A DNA stretch of 64,000 bases from Hirsutella rhossiliensis. Its lineage: Eukaryota > Ascomycota > Sordariomycetes > Hypocreales > Ophiocordycipitaceae. Below are positions 57,044 to 64,000 of this stretch, one piece after another (position 1 is the first letter of the stretch; every line of letters starts with the position of its first letter). The notes beneath the pieces are model-generated. The model made no database searches. It worked only from the letters and a program-made list of their open reading frames with translations, and was not told the DNA's origin. The translations under genes were made by a program, and so were the position numbers. The stretch lies in assembly GCF_020360975.1 (NCBI RefSeq), contig NW_025408670.1, forward strand, positions 6,510,001 through 6,574,000, given 5' to 3'.

Positions 57044-58100
57044 ATGCCTCTGCGTCCGCCACTCTGGGCCCCGGCCTTTCGAAGGCTGCCGTGCAGGAAT
57101 GTGCGGTTCTTTGGGTTCTCCAGCTCGACCTCCTCGGCGCCGTCCATGGACATCCCGATGCCTTACATCGAGGAAACGTCGGTAAGCACTGGCGACCAGC
57201 GACTCCATTACCCGCGCCGAGCGATTTGCTAACACTCGCAGTAGGCTGCAGGCAGGAAGACTTGTGAGTCGAGCCGGCGAAGAGCGCTTCTTTTTGCTCT
57301 GATTCTTTGCTGACCGCCTCAAGGGGACATCTTCTCCAAACTGTTGCAGGTAGTGTCGATGCTGCGATCGCGTCACTGGCCAGGCAAGTCGGCTGACGCT
57401 CTCAAAGGAACGGATCATCTGCTTGAACGGCGAGATTAACGACTACCTCTCGGCCTCGATTGTCGCGCAGCTGCTGTGGCTCGAGTCTGATGCCCCCGAG
57501 AAACCAATCACAATGTACATCAATTCGCCGGGCGGCTCCGTCACATCAGGTTCGTCGCGTCACCGCGCCTGTTACCTCTGTCGAAATCACTCGCCCGTCC
57601 CCTTGCACATATGAGGAGGCGGAAGAGGCGAACGCATGGTGCGGGACAGAGCGCTCACAATGGATGCAGGAATGGCCATCTACGACACTATGACGTACAT
57701 CAAGTCACCCGTCTCGACCGTCTGTGTCGGTGGCGCTGCCTCGATGGCTGCGATCCTTCTGGCGGGAGGCCAAGCCGGTCAGCGATTCGCCTTGCCGCAC
57801 AGTTCCATCATGATCCACCAGCCCTTGGGCGGAACACGGGGCCAGGCATCCGACATTCTCATCTACGCGAACCAGATCCAGCGGATACGAGAGCAATCCA
57901 ACAAAATCATGCAGTATCATTTAAACACGGCCAAGGGATACGATAAATACAGCATCGACGAAGTCAACGACATGATGGAGCGCGACAAATATTTGAGCGT
58001 GGACGAGGCGTTGGACGTCGGCGTGATTGATCAAGTCTTGACCAAGCGGACGGAAAAGAAGGCTGGAGAGGAAGGCAAGGACGAGAGAAAGGCTGAGTAA
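57044..58100 (+). CDS. clpP: mitochondrial ATP-dependent protease subunit ClpP
   Basis: Proteolytic subunit of the mitochondrial matrix ClpXP protease. Five exons (57044-57181, 57245-57263, 57324-57349, 57408-57549, 57670-58100) give 251 residues; exons 2 and 3 are only 19 and 26 bases. They are required, because they encode the conserved [14 protein letters not shown] that leads into [10 protein letters not shown]. An Arg-rich presequence ([16 protein letters not shown]) precedes it. Catalytic residues are Ser in GGAASMAA and His in [11 protein letters not shown], with the Asp expected in the segment after QASD (family knowledge). The C-terminus has an Lys/Glu-rich tail ([18 protein letters not shown]) past the domain. 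Clp protease subunits are absent in bakers' yeast but common in filamentous fungi. Confidence 0.93.
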
Positions 58101-58835
58101 CGAGCCCATGATCACGATGCTTGATGGAATGGAGGAGATGGCGAATCCGCCCGCCGCTCGTCGCCATCGTGAGATCCCAACAATGGCGCCGACGGGATCC
58201 GCGGATATCGGGGCTGAGGCGTCGTCTGGGCTTTCGGCTCTTCAGGAATGACCCTCAGCGACCTCGTGGATTCAAGGACGATGCAATGCTCGACTCGCGA
58301 GAAAGGCAGAAGAGTTGTTTCGGCTCTTGGGTGAGAGACTGCTGGTAAGCCACCGATGTCGGCCCTTGACCAAGAAATGACGATGTAAGCTGGGCGACAG
58401 ATGTGCCTGGTGAGCCAGGCGGGCCTTCAAGAGAACCAACTGTATAATAAAGCACGGACAAGATACTGCAGAGCAGCTGCTACAATGAGATTGTCCCGCG
58501 GAGACCACAATTAAAAAGCGTCGGTGCGAGCCAACAACAGTCTTCACTTCCAAAGTCAACTCGCATGGTTGATTGGACCATGAGCATTAAAATCCCAAGG
58601 CGTCCAATTGGCCAATTGCCCACCTCGTGTGGGGTCGAGCCCTGGCCAAACATCACAAAATACGCCGACACCGCTGACCGGGATTTCTTGGGCGACTCAT
58701 CCACGACTGCTACACGACCGTCTCGACACGCGCTTGCCCATTCCCCAGTCAGCAACGAGATTGAGCCTGCAGTGCATTCATCGGCGCGCCTGAGCGGCGC
58801 CCAGCTGAATCTCTCGAGTCGTCTGTCGCGTCGTC
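58101..58835. other. intergenic, presumed ILV3 promoter
   Basis: No gene is seen. The upstream region should contain the ILV3 promoter; no clear GCN4/CPC1-type TGACTCA element was noted. Confidence 0.5.
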
Positions 58836-60691
58836 ATGCTCTCGACGGCCCTGCGCCAGCGGCTTGCCAGAGCCAGCTTGGCCTCGGCGAATAACCATGG
58901 GTATGTGCATGGCTCAGCCTGATATCAGCCCAGGCCCCGGCTGTTGCTAACGTCGCTCCGTCCAGGCGTCTCTTCTCAACCGCGGCGCCCTGTCGCGCCG
59001 ACGACAAGCTCAACAGGGTGTCGGCGGCCATCACGCAGCCCAAGTCCCAGGGTGCCTCCCAGGCCATGCTCTACGCCACCGGCCTGTCCGAGGACGATAT
59101 GAACAAGGCGCAGATCGGCATCTCTTCCGTCTGGTACGAGGGCAACCCCTGCAACATGCACCTCATGGACTTGTCCCAGATTGTGCGCGACTCGGTTGCC
59201 CAGGCCGGCTTCGTTCCCTACCGATTCAACACGATTGGCGTCAGCGACGGCATATCCATGGGCACAAAGGGTATGAGGTATTCGCTGCAGAGCCGCGAGA
59301 TCATTGCCGACAGCATCGAGACCGTCATGAACGGCCAGTGGTACGACGGCAACATCAGCTTGCCCGGTTGCGACAAGAACATGCCCGGCGTTGCCATTGC
59401 CATGGGCCGCGTCAACCGCCCCAGCATCATGGTCTACGGCGGCTCCATCAAGCCCGGCTGCACAAAGGCCGGCGATCCCATCGACATAGTCTCCGCCTTC
59501 CAGGCCTACGGCCAGTACATCACGGGCGACATCTCCGAGGAGCAGCGCTTCGACATTATTCGCAATGCCTGCCCCGGCAGTGGCGCCTGTGGCGGCATGT
59601 ACACGGCCAACACCATGGCCTCAGCCATTGAGACCATGGGCCTCACCCTCCCCGGCAGCAGCAGCAATCCCGCCGAGGACGCAAGCAAAAGGGCCGAGTG
59701 CGAGGCTGTTGGAGGGGCAATGAGGAATCTCCTCAAGGAGGACATCCGGCCCCGCGACATCCTGACCCGCCAGGCCTTTGAAAACGCCATGACTGTCGTC
59801 TCCATCCTGGGGGGCAGCACCAACGCCGTGCTGCACTTAATCGCCATTGCCGACTCTGTGGGCATCAAGCTCACCATCGACGACTTCCAGAGCGTCTCGG
59901 ATCGCATCCCCCTGCTTGCCGACCTCAAGCCGTCCGGCAAGTACGTCATGGAGGATGTGCACAAGATTGGCGGTACCCCGAGCCTTCTCAAGTTCCTTCT
60001 CAAGGAGGGCATCATCGATGGCTCAGGCATCACCGTCACCGGCAAGACGATGAAGCAAAACGTCGAGAACATGCCCGACTTCCCCGCAGACCAAGACATC
60101 ATCCGCCCCATGAGCAACCCGATTAAGCCCACCGGCCACATCCAGATCCTCCGAGGGTCGCTGGCGCCCGGCGGCTGCGTCGGCAAGATCACCGGCAAGG
60201 AAGGCCTGCAATTCACCGGCAAGGCCCGCGTCTACAACGCCGAAGACGACTTCATCGCAAGCCTAGAGCGGGGCGAGATCAAGAAGGGCGAGAAGACTGT
60301 CGTCATTATTCGTTACGACGGGCCCAGGGGCGGCCCGGGCATGCCTGAGATGCTTAAGCCGTCGTCCGCCATCATGGGCGCCGGCCTCGGCAAGGACGTG
60401 GCTCTGCTCACGGATGGACGCTTCTCCGGCGGCTCACACGGCTTTATCATCGGCCACATCGTCCCCGAGGCCATGCAAGGCGGGCCCATTGCTCTGGTCG
60501 AGGACGGCGACGAGATTGTCATTGACGCCGAGAAGCGCGTGCTTGACCTGCTGGTCCCAGACAAGGAAATGGAGCAGCGGAGAAAAGCATGGAAGGCGCC
60601 GACGCCGAGGTACAACAAGGGCACGCTGAAGAAGTATGCTTCACTCGTCAGCGATGCCAGCTCGGGCTGTGTCACAGATGGGCCGATATAA
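58836..60691 (+). CDS. ILV3: dihydroxy-acid dehydratase, mitochondrial
   Basis: Third step of valine and isoleucine synthesis: dehydrates 2,3-dihydroxy-isovalerate (and the methylvalerate) to the 2-oxo acid, in mitochondria. Exons 58836-58900 and 58966-60691 give 596 residues. The N-terminus ([22 protein letters not shown] then RLFSTAAP) is a presequence. Iron-sulfur cluster ligands are expected at the Cys of [15 protein letters not shown] and [16 protein letters not shown]. The substrate and Mg site region [10 protein letters not shown] and the C-terminal [19 protein letters not shown] are strongly conserved. Length and motifs are those of the full family, without breaks. The gene sits beside ClpP, but no operon-like link is implied. 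Confidence 0.96.
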
Positions 60692-61179
60692 CCGAATCCG
60701 AGGTGAAGAAAGGCGTTTGTCTGCCCCTGAGGATGCCGTCTAAAAGGAGGGACGGTTGGGACAAGGGGCGCTTCGCAGGTGTTCACGGCTGCGAGGCAAC
60801 ATGTTGATACTCTTTGAAACTACCATGTGCACTAGTATACGTCTTTGAAAGCGTTACAACGGACTGAATAGAGTGCTCTCGTTCCAGGAGGGAAGAGAAG
60901 AGAATACTCCGCAAGACTGTCCACGCTACAATTGTTTGTCCGTTCTGATGATGTCTTCCAAGTACAAGGAGCAAAGAAGAGAATTCAACCTGCTAGAACC
61001 CCACGCTCTTGGCCATGCAGTGCAATATATCTGAATACAGGTACGCACTAGAAGAAGGTGAGGGGACATCAGACGACTTTTCTGCCCTCGCCAGGGCGCT
61101 CATCCGCAGCGTTCCATTTGCCTTGCAATTATTTTTTGTTCTCTGATACTTTCCTTTGCCAATTTCTACCGTTTCTCGT
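60692..61179. other. intergenic between convergent genes
   Basis: It holds the 3' ends of ILV3 and of the acyltransferase gene. Nothing else is recognised. Confidence 0.5.
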
Positions 61180-62233
61180 TCAGGTCTTCTTGCCGTTCAA
61201 AGCTGCGACAAAGGCTGTCTTGTCATTCATCGTCAGGCCAACCCGCTTGACTCTGCTCAGTCGCGCCAGGGCCTCGGCGATTCGGTCCAGGAGCTTCTGC
61301 TCGTCGCCCGAGAGGTCGGAGTCCGCCGACTTGCGCTGTCTAAGCTCTCCCCTGGCGCCGTTGGTCGTCGTGGCCCCGCCATTGGTGGCTGGAGCAGCCG
61401 CATCCTTACGACGGCCCTCGGCGATGCGCACACGGATGCAGGTCGTAGGCCGCGAGAGAAGGTCCCACAGGAACCTGAACCACCGGCCGGGCACCGGGGT
61501 GGTGACGTCTGAGGGCGTGTAGCGGATGCTGACGGGGAATATGTGGACGCTGGGCGGGCACTGGGCCAGGCCCGGGCTGAATGGCAGGATGGCCTTGCCG
61601 TTGGTAGTGCCGCATTCGGGGAAGACGGCAATGACACGTCCCGGATACTCTCTTAGCAGATCCTCGAGGTCTACCAACTTTGCGTTGGGGGGCGGGCCAG
61701 TTCGAACGGGCGCCAGGGCCATGGCGACGGCGCCCAGCAAGCCGATCCGACGCAGCTTGTGCGTCCCCGGGTACGAAACGGTGAAGACGGGGTCGAAGAC
61801 GGCGGCGAGATACACGGCATCGATGGGGCTAGTGAAGTTGGCGGCAATGACGGAGCCCGGATGAGGGACGCGCTCACGGGGCTGCTCCGACAGGGTGCCG
61901 CGCCTGACGCCGTCGAGCTGGAGGTCGACCCACCAGATGCCGGGGATCGCCATCATACCCCATAGCGCAATCTTGCGGGCGACGACGGGCAGCGGCAGGT
62001 AGTGGAAGACGATGAAGTAGCTGAGGGCGTAGGTGAGGAAGAGCGGGAGGCGGAAGAAGAAGAGCAGGCTGTGCGTCAGCGTCGAGATGGCGGAGAGGGG
62101 CGTCACGACGGGTAAGAACGGCGCGATGCCGGTAGCTAGCGGAAAAGCATGAGCATGTCAGCGACGACGATGCACTCGAGCCCGCGCGTGGGACGGCCTT
62201 ACACCTGTCGCGAAACTGGCTATACTTTTCCAT
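61180..62233 (-). CDS. LOA1/VPS66-like lysophosphatidic acid acyltransferase
   Basis: Membrane acyltransferase of the PlsC family that resembles yeast LOA1/VPS66, a lysophosphatidic acid acyltransferase linked to lipid droplets. Exon 62233-62203 joins 62135-61180 (donor GTAAGG) to give 328 residues. The start MEKYSQFRDRSTGIAPFLP places a short cytosolic N-terminus before hydrophobic helices (about residues 25-75, LLFFFRLPLFLTYALSYFIVF). The acyltransferase region has AANFTSPIDAVYLAAVFDP in place of the canonical HxxxxD box, and FPECGTTNGKAIL, the Loa1-type version of the EGT box. A basic Ala/Thr/Gly-rich linker and a short helical tail follow. The missing His is a family trait to be checked, not a fault of this copy, as far as I know. 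Confidence 0.8.
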
Positions 62234-63076
62234 CGTCGACGGCAGAGGGCGGACGGATGGCTCGAGAAGCCGTGGCGGGAGGGTGGCAATGTTGATGGAG
62301 CGGCTCGAGACAAGAGTCAGAGTGTCGCAAGAGCTTTTGGAGGCATCGAAGGCGTCGCGAAAGCAGGGGACTGGGCCCTCAGCGAGCGGCGGGAAGCTCT
62401 GGCTGGAACTTGGCAGAGGAGTCAAGCTCGAACGGCGTGCTTGGAGAGACGGAAGAGGTCTTGGTCGCGCGAAGTCGAAACTCGAGCCGGTCGACTGTCG
62501 TTGAGGGCAAGTGTGGAGAGACGAGGGCGCAAGAGGTGCTGTGCTGTCAATCTGCTGACGAGAGCGTCATGCCTTCCTGGGCCCTGACATGTGAATTTCC
62601 CAATCCTTGCTTATTCCATGCCAGAGTTTCCTTCGAACTTAGACGGCGGTTGGGGCCACCGTTGTGGCTGCACGTGTGGCTGGTGACTGAGGGTGGGGGC
62701 GCTTTTCGCGATGTGGCGCAGCGGTTGCCCCCCGCAACCAGGGAGAAACAACGGCTCATGTCCCAGCATCCCTCGTAGGAACTTGGAGAGACGCGAGAGT
62801 TGTCACCCGATATTCTACCCACCAGCTGTAGCTGTCAGCGTCAAGGACAGAAAAACCGCGGCGCAGCGCGTGCCGCTCTTTCAAGCTTGCGGCTGCTCTT
62901 CTTTTCTCATCCATCCACCCGTTGCCCCTTTCCAGCTCTCGGCGACGCAGGCTGCACCATCGCGTGCTCTCGACGCCACGCCTCGCGCGTTCGCGTTTCC
63001 ATCCGGAGCTCTGCTGCTCCCCGCCTTGCCCATCCTCGTGCCTGTTTTCCTGCGGCGCGCACGGGACCTCGTCGCA
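62234..63076. other. intergenic between divergent genes
   Basis: This should hold the promoters of the acyltransferase and of the gene starting at 63077. It contains short open frames with no coding signature, and a C/T-rich leader just before 63077. Confidence 0.5.
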
Positions 63077-64000
63077 ATGGACGGTTCTGAGAACCAGGTA
63101 CGCCTTGCCCGGAGCCGCGTCGGACTGTTGCTTCGTTGCTAACTTGGATGCAGCCAGCGCGGAGCTGTCGACTGCCCGGACCGACTGCACCCTCGAGAGG
63201 CCTCGCAGAAATGAGCGATTCGCAGCACAACACGCGCATCCCGCTGCCCCCGCTGCCCACCTTCAAGGGCATCAAGCGGGAGATATCGCAAGCAGGTTCG
63301 AGTCAACCCCCAGTTGCCCTTGGCCGTGAAGATATGCTAATACGATGCTTCAGCTCCCCAACCCGACGCGAAGCGCAAACCTCTCTCCGAAAAAGCCACC
63401 GAGTACCCTTCCAAGCCATCCCTGGCAACGGCCAATCCTCACCGAAGCACCAAAGGCCAATCGTTGTGTTCAATGTCTCAGGTACTGCCACTGGCCCGCG
63501 CGACTTTGGCGCTTCCTATGTTGTCTATTACGCCCGCTGCCGTAAGATTTCGCGCCCAAGCATCCCACTGACTGACATCTTGACAGCCTAAACAGCCACA
63601 GCAACCCACCAGCGTCACGCGGCCCGGCCCGGCCTCGTCGAGTAGCGGCGGCTTCGCCAAGAGCTATGGGCCCGGCCGAAACGTCACCGCCGATCGACAC
63701 ACGGCCGCGAAGAACGGCAACCGCTTTGGCCATGCCCGATCGAAAAGCCAAGCCCCTCGTCCGCGAACCGCCCACGGCCACCGTGACGAGGTCCACCGCG
63801 ATGACGTATCCATAAACAGCGGTAGGCCTCACGCTCCCCCCACTTGGCTCCGAGGCATGTCAAGTCTGCCTGTTCTTCAGGTGTCCAAAGTGAGGGACAC
63901 GAGCGCCATTCAATCGCTGTCAGCCAGCAGAGAAAGCTCTCTCACGACCAAGTTCGAAAAGCTGAACCTCCGAGACCTCCCAACCCGGGATTCAAGTCAA
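63077..64000 (+). CDS. N-terminal part of a disordered basic protein, truncated by the window edge
   Basis: Exons 63077-63097, 63154-63295, 63354-63481, 63587-63821 and 63881 onward join in phase. The start is MDGSENQPARSCRLPGPTAPSRG; later parts include LPPLPTFKGIKREISQAAP and a Ser/Gly/Arg/His-rich region (GGFAKSYGPGRNV, RFGHARSKSQAPRP). The composition suits the disordered tail of a larger protein such as a kinesin-14 (KlpA/Kar3-type), but no motor domain lies within the window, so this is only a suggestion. At the fifth exon two acceptors give different frames: TTCAG (GVQSEGHERHS...) or AAAG seven bases later (VRDTSAIQSL...SSLTTKFEKLNL); the latter composition looks more coding-like. Confidence 0.55.

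Noticed and set aside
59506..60222. 238-codon minus-strand frame
   Set aside because: Antisense to ILV3, which is strongly conserved on the plus strand.

Overview
This window comes from the nuclear genome of a filamentous ascomycete, most likely a Sordariomycete and probably of the order Hypocreales. The reasons are short GT..AG introns with CTAAC/CTGAC branch points, GC-rich genes with C/G-ending codons, fungal families (an NDR kinase of the Cbk1/COT1 type, a DUF89/ARMT1 phosphatase, dihydroxy-acid dehydratase), and a block of DNA with the signature of repeat-induced point mutation (RIP). The order is an inference; RIP and gene architecture support Pezizomycotina more firmly.

Layout. Bases 1-23,940 are a transposon nest. 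Two copies of one Ty3/gypsy family, here called A and B, are mutated to a TA-rich state in which CA and TG dinucleotides are almost absent. B (9100-18654, plus strand, 470-bp LTRs, TTATC target duplication) is inserted into A (minus strand; pieces 1-892, 8265-9099 and 18655-23131). A Ty1/copia element (893-8264, minus, ATATA duplication) is inserted in A and is not RIP-mutated. It carries a Tc1/mariner element (4848-6223, 28-bp inverted ends, TA duplication) inside its gag. B in turn holds an unmutated 500-bp solo LTR (15146-15645, ACCGA duplication), a 374-bp tRNA-related SINE-like insertion (11138-11511) and a 100-bp MITE-like insertion (16345-16444, TAA duplication). The other gypsy copy serves as an empty site for these insertions, so the order of events can be read from the sequence.

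From about 23,940 to the right end the DNA is ordinary gene-bearing sequence. In order: GH28 pectinolytic enzyme (26571, +), a small unknown gene (28357-28989, -), a four-exon unknown gene with Cys pairs (29532-30462, +), an NDR-family protein kinase (31240-32829, +), a 3.4-kb stretch with no gene I can support, an MFS sugar transporter (36266-38037, +), a MUG113/T5orf172 GIY-YIG-like protein (39029-40300, -), a spliced unknown gene (41013-41560, -), a manganese superoxide dismutase without an evident presequence (42143-42936, +), a secreted Ser/Thr/Pro-rich protein (44450-45607, +), a DUF89/ARMT1-like phosphatase (46017-47722, -), a large dynamin-like GTPase with a basic tail (48418-about 51530, -), a stand-alone thioesterase (52210-53070, -), a GPI-anchored protein (54303-54950, +), a probable mitochondrial protein (55424-56707, -) divergent from mitochondrial ClpP (57044-58100, +), dihydroxy-acid dehydratase ILV3 (58836-60691, +), a LOA1/VPS66-like acyltransferase (61180-62233, -), and the 5' part of a gene running off the right edge (63077 onward, +).

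The genes do not form a pathway or a biosynthetic cluster. Three neighbours (55.4-60.7 kb) are mitochondrial or likely so, and two of them share a divergent promoter. The most informative part is the transposon stratigraphy: an old RIP-mutated layer is overlain by three unmutated insertions. The protein most worth a second look is the dynamin-like GTPase. No spliced junction here has been checked against RNA; all were inferred from splice signals and reading phase.
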